Shown here piece by piece: positions 1 to 7,315 of a stretch of 64,000 nucleotides of DNA. Made by a program: the position numbers and the translations under genes. The notes beneath the pieces were generated by a model. The model was not told the DNA's origin and did no database searches. It saw only the letters and a program-made list of their open reading frames with translations. Numbering within the stretch: position 1 is the stretch's first letter; every line of letters begins with the position of its first letter. Source of the stretch: Solirubrobacter phytolaccae (GTDB lineage: Bacteria; Actinomycetota; Thermoleophilia; Solirubrobacterales; Solirubrobacteraceae); NCBI RefSeq assembly GCF_027587195.1, contig NZ_JAPDDP010000013.1:62001-126000 (forward strand). Direction: 5' to 3'.

Positions 1-622
1 CGGCGTCCGCCGCGGGTGTTGGTCCGTCGAACAGCTCGAACTCGGCCCGGATCGCGTTGTCGGCGAGCAGCACGTGGTAGAGGACGAGCGCGACGTTGTC
101 GCGGCTGACGGGGTCGCGCCGCCCCGAGCCGGTCGACAGGTCGACCGTGCCGCTGCCGGGCTCGTCCGTGAGCACGCCGGGCTTGACGATCGTCCAGCTG
201 AGCCCGCTCGTGCGCAGCGCGTCGTCCGCCGCGCCCTTCGCCTCCAGGTACTCCCGCATCGGTCCGGCGTGCACGGCGTCCTGGATGCCGATCGAGGACA
301 CGATGACGAAGCGGTCGACGCCGGTCGCCTGCGCCGCCTCGATGCACTTGACGGCCGCGCCGTAGTCGACGGTCTGCTTGCGCTCCGGCCCGCTCCCGGG
401 CCCGGCGCCGGCGGCGAACACGATCGCGTTGGCGCCGCCGATGTGCGGGACCAGGTCGTCGTGCTCGAGGTCGCACAGCACGGGATGCGCGCCGTCGGCC
501 TCCAGGTCGGCGACGTGGTCGGGGTTGCGGATCAGGCCACGGGCGTTGTGGCCGTGGGCGGCGAGGATTCTGAGGAGCCGTCGGGCAATTTGTCCGTGGC
601 CTCCGGCGACGAGGACGTCCAT
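1..622 (-). CDS. SDR-like NAD(P)H-binding protein, 3' end cut by window edge
   Basis: Reads leftward from ATG at 622 and runs off the left edge without a stop, giving 207 residues. The start is followed at once by a Rossmann strand and dinucleotide loop (VAGGHGQIARRLL, residues 5-17), which fixes the start. Further on come a VIVSSIG segment and a region like the NAD(P)-binding group of atypical short-chain dehydrogenases (NmrA/YwnB-like), usually about 210-220 residues, so only a few residues should be missing. It probably reduces or binds NAD(P)H with an unknown substrate. The preceding gene on this strand (EamA) overlaps it by 91 bases in another frame, so the two are probably co-transcribed. 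Family assignment is firm; the substrate is unknown. Confidence 0.82.
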   Translation of the reverse strand, partial: MDVLVAGGHGQIARRLLRILAAHGHNARGLIRNPDHVADLEADGAHPVLCDLEHDDLVPHIGGANAIVFAAGAGPGSGPERKQTVDYGAAVKCIEAAQATGVDRFVIVSSIGIQDAVHAGPMREYLEAKGAADDALRTSGLSWTIVKPGVLTDEPGSGTVDLSTGSGRRDPVSRDNVALVLYHVLLADNAIRAEFELFDGPTPAADA

Positions 623-1494
623 GGGGTTCGCCGTACCCAGGTGACGGCCGCAAGCACCACGACGCCGCCGAGGATCTGCGTCACCGAGAGCGACTGATCC
701 AGCCAGATCCAGGCCATGATCGACGCCAGCACGGGCTCGAGCGTGGCCACGACGGCGACGTTGGCCGCGGGCAGATGGCGCAGCGCGGACACGAGCAGCA
801 GGAACGGGACGAGCGTGCCGATCACCGCGACGCCGAGCGCCAGCGCCACGTTCCGGCTCGAGTCCAGCAGCTCCCACGGGAACGACCAGGCCGGCTGCAC
901 GATCAGCCAGAACAGCGTCGCGAAGCCGAACCCGTAGCTGAGCGTGGTGAACGCGTCGTAGCGACGGCCGGCCTGCTGGGAGGACGTGAGGTAGATCGCG
1001 AGCGTGACCGCGCCGGCGAGCGCGGCGAGCACCCCGATCCCGTCCAGGTTGTCGGTGCCCGCGGGCGCGTCCACGACCAGCGCGCAGCCGGCGATCGACA
1101 GCGCGACCGCGCCCCAGAGCGCCTTCGGCGGGTGGATCCGGTGCACGGCGCTCGCCCAGATCAGCAGCAGCGCGGGCGCGAGGTACTGGATCACGAGCGC
1201 CACCCCGATGTCCATCCGCGAGATCGCGAGGTAGTAGCTCGCGTGCACCAGCGCGATGCCCGCGATCCCGAGCCAGGCCAGCGGCAGGATGTCCCTGCGC
1301 TCGATCTTCAGACGACGGGGTGAAAACGCCGCGAGCGCTCCGATCAGCAGTAGGGCAGAGACCGCCGAGCGGAACTCCGAGAGCCGTGTCGCGGACATCC
1401 CGTCATCGAGCAGATACCGCGACAGGACGCCATTGAGCGCCGAGCACGTGGCCGACAGGACGGTCAGCAGGTAGCCGAGGCGGGCGTTGGGCAC
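532..1494 (-). CDS. EamA/DMT-family membrane transporter
   Basis: A 320-residue integral membrane protein with about ten hydrophobic segments arranged as two EamA repeats, the usual size for the drug/metabolite transporter superfamily. The N-terminus (LGYLLTVLSATCSALNGVLS) is the standard first helix. I chose GTG at 1494 because upstream in-frame residues are not membrane-like. The C-terminal 30 or so residues after the last helix (from about TWVRRTP) are serine/threonine-rich and overlap the SDR gene in another frame; this tail is probably not functional. Such proteins export amino acids, nucleosides or drugs, but the substrate cannot be read here. It is divergent from the Crp/Fnr-like gene at 1535 across only 40 bases, so that regulator may control it. 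Confidence 0.87.
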   Translation of the reverse strand: MPNARLGYLLTVLSATCSALNGVLSRYLLDDGMSATRLSEFRSAVSALLLIGALAAFSPRRLKIERRDILPLAWLGIAGIALVHASYYLAISRMDIGVALVIQYLAPALLLIWASAVHRIHPPKALWGAVALSIAGCALVVDAPAGTDNLDGIGVLAALAGAVTLAIYLTSSQQAGRRYDAFTTLSYGFGFATLFWLIVQPAWSFPWELLDSSRNVALALGVAVIGTLVPFLLLVSALRHLPAANVAVVATLEPVLASIMAWIWLDQSLSVTQILGGVVVLAAVTWVRRTPWTSSSPEATDKLPDGSSESSPPTATTPVA

Positions 1495-1534
1495 CGCGGC
1501 ATTGTGGCGAGGTGTCCTGCTATCACCGGACAGA

Positions 1535-2242
1535 GTGAGCGACCAGGTGAGCGTGCTCGACGTCGATCCCGGGCTGGCGGAGCTCGTGCCGGCGGACCAG
1601 CGCCAGCAGGCGCGCCAGGCCACCGGGGCCACGATGCTGCGGTTCGGCACGGGCCCGTGGCGCGAGCCGGAGGCGGAGAACACCGAACGCGCCAGGGGCG
1701 GCTACGGGATGCTCGTCGTGGACGGGCTGCTGCTGCGCCGTGTGGGCGTCGGCGGCCGGCACGCCGCCGAGCTGCTCGGTCCGGGGGACCTGCTGCGGCC
1801 GTGGCAGTACGACGCGGAGACGACCGTCGACGCCGAGTGGACCTGGCGGGTGGTCGCGCCGACGCGGATCGCCGTGCTCGACCAGCGCTGGACGACGCGC
1901 GCCGCCCTCTGGCCGCAGCTCGGAGCCGAGCTCGCGGGCCGCGCGATGTCGCGCGCCGTGCGCCTGGTCACGTCGATGGCGATCTCCCAGCAGCCCAAGC
2001 TGGACATCCGCCTGTGGATGCTCTTCTGGGAGCTCGCGGACCGCTACGGCAAGGTCCACCCGGACGGCATCCATCTCGAGCTGCCGCTCACGCACGAGGT
2101 GCTCAGCCACCTCGCGGGCGCGCGCCGGCCGTCGGTCTCGGGCGCGCTGACGCGGCTCGCGCAGGACGGGCGCCTGATGCGCTCCGGCCGCCACTGGGTC
2201 CTCTCGGGCGAGCGGCCCGTGGCGGACCCGCTACCCGTGTAG
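1535..2242 (+). CDS. Crp/Fnr-family transcriptional regulator
   Basis: A 235-residue protein with an N-terminal cyclic-nucleotide-like beta-roll (about residues 15-135, with GPGDLLRPWQYD typical of the roll) and a C-terminal winged helix (LTHEVLSHLAGARRPSVSGA, about residues 180-200, then LTRLAQDGRL). That is the normal size and layout for Crp/Fnr regulators. No cysteine ligands of the Fnr type are present, so oxygen sensing through an iron-sulfur cluster is unlikely, and the effector is unknown. GTG at 1535 is preferred over an in-frame start at 1487, which would run into the divergent EamA gene. The 40-base gap contains TGTCC and GGACA half-sites (1513-1517 and 1528-1532) that could be an autoregulatory operator. 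Its end overlaps the convergent Ku gene by 12 bases. Confidence 0.85.
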   Translation: MSDQVSVLDVDPGLAELVPADQRQQARQATGATMLRFGTGPWREPEAENTERARGGYGMLVVDGLLLRRVGVGGRHAAELLGPGDLLRPWQYDAETTVDAEWTWRVVAPTRIAVLDQRWTTRAALWPQLGAELAGRAMSRAVRLVTSMAISQQPKLDIRLWMLFWELADRYGKVHPDGIHLELPLTHEVLSHLAGARRPSVSGALTRLAQDGRLMRSGRHWVLSGERPVADPLPV

Positions 2243-2995
2243 GGCGAGCGACTTCTCCAGCGCGGCCATCAGGTCCGGCACGGGCTGGGTGCGCTCGGGG
2301 TCGGCCTCGGGCAGCTTGATCTCGCCGCCCTTGCGCTTCTTGCGGACGATCGCCTGCAGCCGCTTGCGGTACTCGTCCTCGTAGGCGGTCGGGTCCCAGT
2401 CGGCCGACAGCGCCTCGATCAGCTTCACGGCCTCCTTGACCTCCTTCGGCTTCGTGCGCCCGCCCGCGCCGGGGATGCCCTTCGGGTCGCGCACCTCGTC
2501 GGCGAAGCGCATCGTGGAGAGCGTGAGCGCCTGCTCGCGGACGCGGATGGCGACCAGGTACTCCTTCGTCCGCAGCACGAACCGGCCCAGCGCGACGCGG
2601 TCGGTCTGGTCCATGACGCCGGCGAGCAGCCGGTACGCGCGGACGGTGCCGTCGGTCTCGCCCGCCGGCACCAGGTAGTACGGATGGTCGTAGAAGATCG
2701 GGTCGATCTCGCTGAGCTGCACGAAGGACGCGATGTCGATCGTGCGCGTGCGCGCGGGGTCGGCGGCGCTCAGCTCGTCGTCGGTGAGGATCACGTCCTC
2801 GTACTCGTTGCCGATGTCCTCGTAGTCGACCTCCTTGCCGTCCTTCGAGCACATGCGGCGGGTCTCGATCGGCGTGTCGTCCTTCTCGTGGACCTGCCGG
2901 AAGTGCAGGTCGAGGTCGCGCACGGCGCTGACGAGCTGGACGGGCACGTTGACGAGCCCGAACGACAGCGATCCGGTCCAGAGCGAGCGGGGCAT
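2231..2995 (-). CDS. ku: Ku protein, non-homologous end joining (copy 1)
   Basis: A 254-residue bacterial Ku. It opens with SLWTGSLSFGLVNVPVQLVS and carries the conserved QVHEKD and CSKDGKEV segments of the Ku bridge and core. Bacterial Ku encircles DNA ends and recruits the LigD ligase/polymerase during non-homologous end joining. The C-terminus is short, without the long lysine-rich tail seen in some mycobacterial or Streptomyces Ku proteins. Its ATG overlaps the stop of the second ku gene (TGATG, one base shared), so the two should be translated as a pair. No ligD is visible in this window. Identification as Ku is very secure; whether this copy works alone or as a partner of the next one is open. 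Confidence 0.96.
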   Translation of the reverse strand: MPRSLWTGSLSFGLVNVPVQLVSAVRDLDLHFRQVHEKDDTPIETRRMCSKDGKEVDYEDIGNEYEDVILTDDELSAADPARTRTIDIASFVQLSEIDPIFYDHPYYLVPAGETDGTVRAYRLLAGVMDQTDRVALGRFVLRTKEYLVAIRVREQALTLSTMRFADEVRDPKGIPGAGGRTKPKEVKEAVKLIEALSADWDPTAYEDEYRKRLQAIVRKKRKGGEIKLPEADPERTQPVPDLMAALEKSLALHG

Positions 2996-3759
2996 CAGCC
3001 GAGGCTCGCCTCCAGCGCCTGCATCAGGTCGTCCGTCTCTTCCTTGGGCTCGGGCGCCTCGACCTCGATGTCCTCGCCCTTGCGCTTGCGCTCGATCACC
3101 GCGAGCACGGACTCCCGGTAGGAGTCCTTGTACTGCCCGGGCACGAACTTGGCCTGCAGGCTCTTGACGAGCTTGCCCGCCATCTGCAGCTCACGGTCGG
3201 TCGGGTTCTTCTGCGGGCTCGGCAGGTCCAGGTCGTCGGGCTCGACGACCTCGTCGTGGAAGTTCATCACGTGCAGCGCGAGCAGCTTGTCGAGCGGCCT
3301 GACGGCCACGAGCCGCTCGCGGTCGTGGAACACCCAGCGGCCGATCGCGGCCTTGCCGGTCTTCTCCAGCGCCGCCCGCAGCAAGCGGTAGGCGTCCTCG
3401 CCCTCGTCACCCGCGCCGAGGTAGTACGTCTTGTCGTAGAAGATCGGATCGATCGCCTCGGCAGGGACGAAGTGCTCGACGTCGATCAGCTTCGCGTTCG
3501 CCCCGCCGGCGGCCGCGATCTCGTCCTTGCTCAGCTCGACGATGCCGCCGTCGGACAGCTCGTAGCCCTTGACGATCTCGTCGTTGGGCACTTCCTTGTC
3601 CTCCTTCGGGCACACCTTGCGGTGCTCGATCCGCGCGCCGTCCTTCAGATGGACCTGGTGGAAGTGGATGCTCTTGGACTCCTGCGCCGTGAACACCTTC
3701 ACGGGCACGTTGACGAGCCCGAACGTGAGCGTGCCGTTCCAGAGCGAGCGCGGGGCCAT
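2995..3759 (-). CDS. ku: Ku protein, non-homologous end joining (copy 2)
   Basis: A 254-residue paralogue of the adjacent Ku, beginning SLWNGTLTFGLVNVPVKVFT, with QVHLKD and CPKEDKEV at the same places and IDPIFYDKTYYL in the core. It is first in the two-gene unit; its stop and the start of copy 1 share one base. Equal length but clearly diverged sequence indicates an old duplication rather than a recent one. Tandem, diverged ku genes are known from Sinorhizobium, where two Ku proteins act together, so a heterodimer is a reasonable inference. Upstream on this strand lie a TAGTAC box and a short leader before ATG at 3759. The nitroreductase gene ends just upstream, at 3781. Confidence 0.96.
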   Translation of the reverse strand: MAPRSLWNGTLTFGLVNVPVKVFTAQESKSIHFHQVHLKDGARIEHRKVCPKEDKEVPNDEIVKGYELSDGGIVELSKDEIAAAGGANAKLIDVEHFVPAEAIDPIFYDKTYYLGAGDEGEDAYRLLRAALEKTGKAAIGRWVFHDRERLVAVRPLDKLLALHVMNFHDEVVEPDDLDLPSPQKNPTDRELQMAGKLVKSLQAKFVPGQYKDSYRESVLAVIERKRKGEDIEVEAPEPKEETDDLMQALEASLG

Positions 3760-3780
3760 CGCTCGCGTACTACCCCGCGA

Positions 3781-4278
3781 TCAGTCGAGGAAGAACGCGA
3801 TCTCCTCGACCGGCGTGCGTTCGGGCACGCGCTGCTCCTGGCGCGGCGTGCCCAGGTAGAGCAGGCCGATCGGGAGCTCGTCGTCCGGCAACCCGAGCGC
3901 CGGCAAGACGGGCACCGTGCGCCAGTAGGCGGCGAGCCCGCGAGCGTGCGCGCCGAGCAGCACGATGTAGGCGGCGACCGCGGTCGCGAGCACGTCCTCG
4001 TGATCCTGCTCGGCGTCGCCGGTCTGCTTGGCGCTGACGGCGACGAGCGTGGGCGCGCGGTCGAGCTTGCTCGCCGACCCGGGCTTGTGTACCTCCGCCG
4101 CCGCCTTGAGCGCGTCGAGGGCGTTCGGCCCGATCACGCGGAACCGCCACGGGTTCGTCACGCGGTGGTTCGGGGCCCAGCGGGCGAGCTCGAACAGCTC
4201 GAGCAGCGTCTCGCGCGGGACGGGTTCGGGACCGTACGCCTTGTGCGTACGGCGCGTGCGGATGAGCTCGTCGATCAC
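3781..4278 (-). CDS. Nitroreductase-family FMN oxidoreductase (YdjA-like)
   Basis: A 165-residue single-domain nitroreductase. The N-terminus shows the FMN phosphate-binding RTRRTHKAYG segment, followed by ELARWAPNHRVTNPWRFRVI, typical of the YdjA/TdsD-like branch. A helical middle and a final IGLLYLGTP strand follow. These dimeric flavoproteins use NAD(P)H to reduce nitro groups, quinones or enones; the physiological substrate cannot be predicted. The start is GTG at 4278. It lies upstream of the ku pair on the same strand with only about 20 bases between, so joint transcription is possible. Confidence 0.87.
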   Translation of the reverse strand: MIDELIRTRRTHKAYGPEPVPRETLLELFELARWAPNHRVTNPWRFRVIGPNALDALKAAAEVHKPGSASKLDRAPTLVAVSAKQTGDAEQDHEDVLATAVAAYIVLLGAHARGLAAYWRTVPVLPALGLPDDELPIGLLYLGTPRQEQRVPERTPVEEIAFFLD

Positions 4279-4300
4279 CGCAGCGATGGTATGAGCCGCG

Positions 4301-4318
4301 GCGGGCCCGAAGGCCCGC
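4301..4318 (-). terminator. GC-rich hairpin with CGAA loop
   Basis: A perfect seven-base-pair stem GCGGGCC / GGCCCGC around a CGAA tetraloop. It sits between the small unknown gene ending at 4343 and the nitroreductase start at 4278. There is no following T-run, so termination is likely but not certain. Confidence 0.4.
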
Positions 4319-4342
4319 GCCGCGACGTCGAAGTTCAGGCGC

Positions 4343-4630
4343 CTAGACGGCGAGCGCCCCGGCCGGGACCGCCGTCGGCCCGCAGGCGAGGAGGTCGGCG
4401 ATGAGCGTGTCTACGCGCTCCTCGAGCCAGCGCCCGCTCTTGAGCAGGTGCTCCGCGAGGGCGCCCATGTCGCGCAGCGAGTCACGGGCCTCCTCGAGGG
4501 TCGTGGAAAAGATGAGAGTGTCTGCGGCGTCGCGGATGCGAGCCTGCTCGCCCGGCAGGAGCTTTGTCGGCCCCAGCTCGGCGAGTGTCTGTACAACGCG
4601 CCCGTAGGCCTGTGTGCGTTCGTTGGTCAT
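4343..4630 (-). CDS. Small helical protein of unknown function
   Basis: A 95-residue protein, predicted mostly alpha-helical and rich in Leu, Ala, Glu and Arg (for example EEARDSLRDMGALAEHLLKS). No signal peptide, membrane segment or catalytic motif is visible. The length between stops allows a start at 4663, but ATG at 4630 begins a cleaner sequence (MTNERTQAYGRVVQ). I do not recognise a characterised family. It is divergent from the aldehyde-dehydrogenase-like gene, and the 128 bases between them contain two inverted repeats, so expression of one or both is probably regulated. The coding assignment rests on length, composition and a plausible start. Confidence 0.6.
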   Translation of the reverse strand: MTNERTQAYGRVVQTLAELGPTKLLPGEQARIRDAADTLIFSTTLEEARDSLRDMGALAEHLLKSGRWLEERVDTLIADLLACGPTAVPAGALAV

Positions 4631-4662
4631 GACACGTGGTCTCCTGTTCGGAGTCTTCGTCA

Positions 4663-4725
4663 CTTCAACAACGAACTTGAAGGGCGGAACTGGCCGTCAA
4701 TGCTCGAACCCGACAAGTGTTCGAG
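4663..4725. promoter_or_regulatory. Two inverted repeats between divergent genes
   Basis: CTTCAA (4663-4668) pairs with TTGAAG (4677-4682) across 8 bases. CTCGAAC (4703-4709) pairs with GTTCGAG (4719-4725) across 9 bases. Both lie in the divergent promoter region of the small unknown gene and the aldehyde dehydrogenase-like gene and look like dimeric regulator sites. The second resembles an actinobacterial SOS box, but its spacer is 9 rather than 4 bases. Confidence 0.4.
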
Positions 4726-4758
4726 TGCCGGGTCGCGGGTACGCGGGGCCCCAGGGGA

Positions 4759-6024
4759 ATGAGCATGCTCGATCTTGGTGTCTTCCACCGCGTCCCAGGG
4801 CTGGCGGTGATCGATCCGGCGACCGGTGAGGAGATCGGTCACGTCCCGGCCGGCGGGGCGCCCGAGGCGCACGACGCGGTCACGGCCGCACGCACCGCGC
4901 ACACCGCGTGGGCCCGCACCGCCGCCGAGGCCCGTGGCTCGTTGCTCAAGGCCGCCGCGCGCCGGCTGCGCGAGCACGCGCGGGAGCTCGCGGAGCTGCA
5001 GACGCGCGAGACCGGCACGCCGCTCGGCGGCTCGCTCGGCGGGGTGCACGCGGGGATCGCCGCGATCGAGGCCTACGCCGAGCTCGGCCCACTCGACCGC
5101 CGGCCCGCCCCGCGCGGCGACCTGGTGCTGCGCGAGCCCCGTGGCGTCGTCGCGATCCTGATGCCGTGGTGCGACCCGGTCGCCGCGTCGTGCAGCGCGC
5201 TCGCCGCGGCGCTCGTGGCGGGGAACACGGTCGTGCTCAAGCCGTCCGAGAAGGCGCCGCTGGCCGCCGAGCGCGTCGTCGAGCTGCTCGACCTCGGGGA
5301 CGTGCTGATGCTCCTGCACGGCGACGAGCGCGCCGCGCGGCCGCTCGCCACCCACCCGGGCGTGGACCTCGTGATCCGCCCCGGGGAGGAGGCTGCAGGC
5401 AGCCACCTCGTGGTCGTCGACGCGGGCGTGGACGCCGACTGGGCGGCCGAGCAGGTCGCGGCGAGCGCGTTCGCGGGCGCGGGCCAGTCGTGCGGGTCGG
5501 TGGAGCGCGTGCACGTGCACCGGGCGCTGGCCGAGTCGTTCCTCGAAGCCCTGGTGGAGCGCGCGCGGACGCTGCGGATCGGCCCTGGCCTCTCGCCGGG
5601 CACGCAGCTCGGGCCGCTGATCGACGCCGACCAGCGGCTGTGGGTCCACCGCCAGGTCCAGGACGCCGTCTACGAGGGCGCCACGCTGCTCGCGGGCGGC
5701 GAGCCGCTCTACGGCCCCGGCTACTTCTACCCGCCGACCGTGCTCGTGGGCGCCCCCGACGACGCGCTGGTGATCTGCGGCGAGACGCGCGGCCCGGTCG
5801 TCTCCGTCCGGGTCGTCGACTCCTTCGACGAGGCCCTGATCGGCGGCGAGCGGATGGGCATCGCGTCCGTCCTGACCGCGCTGCACGCCCACGCCCAGCG
5901 CGCCTGGCGCGCCCTTCCGGCCCGCACGGTGAGCGTCAACGCCGTGTTCCAGACCCCGCGCGGCGGCGGCGAGCCCGAGCTCCTGGACGCCGTCACCCGC
6001 ACCAAAGTCGTCCACCTCGCCTGA
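4759..6024 (+). CDS. Aldehyde dehydrogenase-like protein, abbreviated
   Basis: A 421-residue member of the aldehyde dehydrogenase superfamily, against about 480-500 in normal members. The nucleophile region is intact (FAGAGQSCGSV, Cys245), as are LMPWCDPVAASCSALAAAL and VVLKPSEKAP of the coenzyme domain. Two stretches are lost. The segment that normally holds the FTGS motif, between the HPGVDLVI strand and the catalytic-glutamate region, is cut to a few residues. The C-terminal PFGG...SG.GRE segment is reduced to TPRGGGEPEL. The protein may therefore bind NAD poorly or differ in reaction. ATG at 4759 follows AGGGGA very closely, so ATG at 4765 is an equally good start. Downstream lie a small hairpin and the palindromic repeat. 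Confidence 0.75.
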   Translation: MSMLDLGVFHRVPGLAVIDPATGEEIGHVPAGGAPEAHDAVTAARTAHTAWARTAAEARGSLLKAAARRLREHARELAELQTRETGTPLGGSLGGVHAGIAAIEAYAELGPLDRRPAPRGDLVLREPRGVVAILMPWCDPVAASCSALAAALVAGNTVVLKPSEKAPLAAERVVELLDLGDVLMLLHGDERAARPLATHPGVDLVIRPGEEAAGSHLVVVDAGVDADWAAEQVAASAFAGAGQSCGSVERVHVHRALAESFLEALVERARTLRIGPGLSPGTQLGPLIDADQRLWVHRQVQDAVYEGATLLAGGEPLYGPGYFYPPTVLVGAPDDALVICGETRGPVVSVRVVDSFDEALIGGERMGIASVLTALHAHAQRAWRALPARTVSVNAVFQTPRGGGEPELLDAVTRTKVVHLA

Positions 6025-6026
6025 AA

Positions 6027-6042
6027 CGCGACAGTTGTCGCG
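6027..6042 (+). terminator. Short hairpin after aldehyde dehydrogenase-like gene
   Basis: CGCGAC AGTT GTCGCG begins three bases after the stop codon: a six-pair stem with a tetraloop, directly followed by the palindromic repeat. No T-run follows. Confidence 0.4.
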
Positions 6043-6045
6043 TAG

Positions 6046-6077
6046 AGGGGTCTGACCCCTTTAGGTTGCTTTAGGTT
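6046..6077 (+). repeat. Palindromic intergenic repeat, copy A
   Basis: A perfect palindrome AGGGGTC-T-GACCCCT (6046-6060) is followed by TTTAGGTT twice with a 10-base period (6060-6067 and 6070-6077). The same arrangement occurs at 29615-29650, and a variant lies at 41173-41196 inside a kinase gene. The copies do not encode anything themselves and look like a small dispersed palindromic element. Confidence 0.7.
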
Positions 6078-6086
6078 GGGCTCGGG

Positions 6087-6114
6087 CCTAGGGAACGAGT
6101 CGGGGTTCCCTAGG
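6087..6114. promoter_or_regulatory. Ten-base inverted repeat upstream of PspC operon
   Basis: CCTAGGGAAC (6087-6096) and GTTCCCTAGG (6105-6114) form perfect ten-base arms across 8 bases, 47 bases before the ATG of the PspC-LiaF-like gene. Symmetry and position suit an operator for the operon's own NarL-type regulator, or a hairpin terminating the upstream gene. Confidence 0.5.
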
Positions 6115-6161
6115 GTGATCCCCAATGGCGGGATCACCGCCGCGCCGACAGTCTCTGCGGC

Positions 6162-7145
6162 ATGGAACCCGACGCCCCAGCTCGCAAGCTCACCCTCTCG
6201 ACCACCGACAAGCACGTGTGGGGCGTCGGCGGCGGCCTCGGCCGCTATTTCGGCGTGGATCCGATGCTGTTCCGGGTCGCGTTCGGCGTGTCCGTCGTGT
6301 TCGGCGGGATCGGCATCGTCGCCTACCTCGCGTTCGCCGCCTTCCTCGCTTATGACGACGGCCGGTCGGCCTGGATCGAGGACAAGCCCCGGGCGGCGTC
6401 GCTGGTCGTCATCATCGGCCTCGCCGTCGCCGGCATCACGACGCTCTCGCCGCCCGGCTTCATCCTCGGCCCCGGCCTGTTCGCCATCGCCGTCTTCACC
6501 TTGCTGGCGGTAGCGGGCTACCGCGCGATCGGCGAGGAGGTCCGCAAGGACCCGGCGCGGCTCGCCGCCAAGGTCGTGCTGATGCTCATCGCGTTGGCGG
6601 CCGCGTTCGCCGCGGCGGTCGCCGTCGGGTTCGTCGTCGCGCTCGGTGGTGGCGTCGCGGTCGCGGTCGTCTCGATGGTCGCCGGCCTCGGTCTGATCAC
6701 CGCCGGGCTGCTCGGCGGGCCGCGATGGCTCATCCTTCCTGTTCTCGTGCTCGTCGTGCCGCTCGCCGTCGTCTCCGCCGCCGACCTCGACCTCGAGGGC
6801 GGCGTGGGCACGAAGCGGTTCACACCGCAGACGGTCGACGCGATCCGGCCGGAGTACCGCGTCGGCGTCGGCGAGATGGTGCTCGACCTGCGCGACCTGA
6901 AGCTGCCGCCCGGCGAGACGCGGGTGAACGTGAAGGTCGGGATCGGCGAGGCGCGTGTGCTCGTCCCTAGCGATGCGTGCGCGTCGATCGACGGCGACAT
7001 CGGCGTCGGCGCCGCGGACATCCCCAACCGCGTGGACGAAGGCCCGGACATCTCGATCCGCGAGCAGCCGCGCCAGCTCGTCATCAACGCCGACCTCGGG
7101 GTGGGCCACCTGCAAGTCGACCGGAACCGCGCCGCCTGCGCATGA
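6162..7145 (+). CDS. PspC-domain membrane protein with LiaF-like C-terminus
   Basis: A 327-residue membrane protein. Residues about 15-70 form a PspC domain (VWGVGGGLGRYFGVDPMLFR, then hydrophobic residues). Several more membrane segments follow to about residue 215. The C-terminal third is a soluble beta-rich domain (RVGVGEMVLDLRDL, VGIGEARVLVPSD) like that of LiaF/DUF2154 proteins. LiaF-type proteins restrain a partner histidine kinase until the envelope is damaged, and PspC proteins respond to membrane stress. It is first in a four-gene unit (6162-9122) with ATGA or GTGA overlaps throughout, so it most likely senses or gates signalling by the downstream kinase and regulator. The inverted repeat at 6087-6114 is a candidate control site. 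Confidence 0.86.
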   Translation: MEPDAPARKLTLSTTDKHVWGVGGGLGRYFGVDPMLFRVAFGVSVVFGGIGIVAYLAFAAFLAYDDGRSAWIEDKPRAASLVVIIGLAVAGITTLSPPGFILGPGLFAIAVFTLLAVAGYRAIGEEVRKDPARLAAKVVLMLIALAAAFAAAVAVGFVVALGGGVAVAVVSMVAGLGLITAGLLGGPRWLILPVLVLVVPLAVVSAADLDLEGGVGTKRFTPQTVDAIRPEYRVGVGEMVLDLRDLKLPPGETRVNVKVGIGEARVLVPSDACASIDGDIGVGAADIPNRVDEGPDISIREQPRQLVINADLGVGHLQVDRNRAACA

Positions 7146-7315
7146 GGCGTGGCCGTGTCGATCGCACGCTCGTCGTCGCGGGGCTCGCGACCATCGCGCT
7201 GGGCGCCCTGCTCCTCCTGGACCGGCTCGGGTCGATCGACCTGCGGTTCGACTACCTGGCGCCCGCGGTGCTGGCGGCGATCGGCATCGTGCTCATCTCC
7301 GCGGGGCTGTCGTGA
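7142..7315 (+). CDS. Small two-helix membrane protein (LiaI/DUF5668-like)
   Basis: A 57-residue protein with two hydrophobic helices (TLVVAGLATIALGALLLLD and LAPAVLAAIGIVLISAGLS) separated by a short RLGSIDLRFDY linker. Its ATG overlaps the preceding stop (ATGA), and its own stop overlaps the GTG of the kinase, which strongly supports translation. Small membrane proteins of this shape often accompany LiaF/PspC-type stress systems. Its role here is probably structural or regulatory in the membrane, which is inferred from context. Confidence 0.72.
   Translation: MRRGRVDRTLVVAGLATIALGALLLLDRLGSIDLRFDYLAPAVLAAIGIVLISAGLS

Noticed and set aside
4703-4725. Possible LexA/SOS box before the aldehyde dehydrogenase-like gene
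   Set aside because: The CGAAC and GTTCG half-sites are right, but the spacer is 9 bases; the Gram-positive SOS box has 4.
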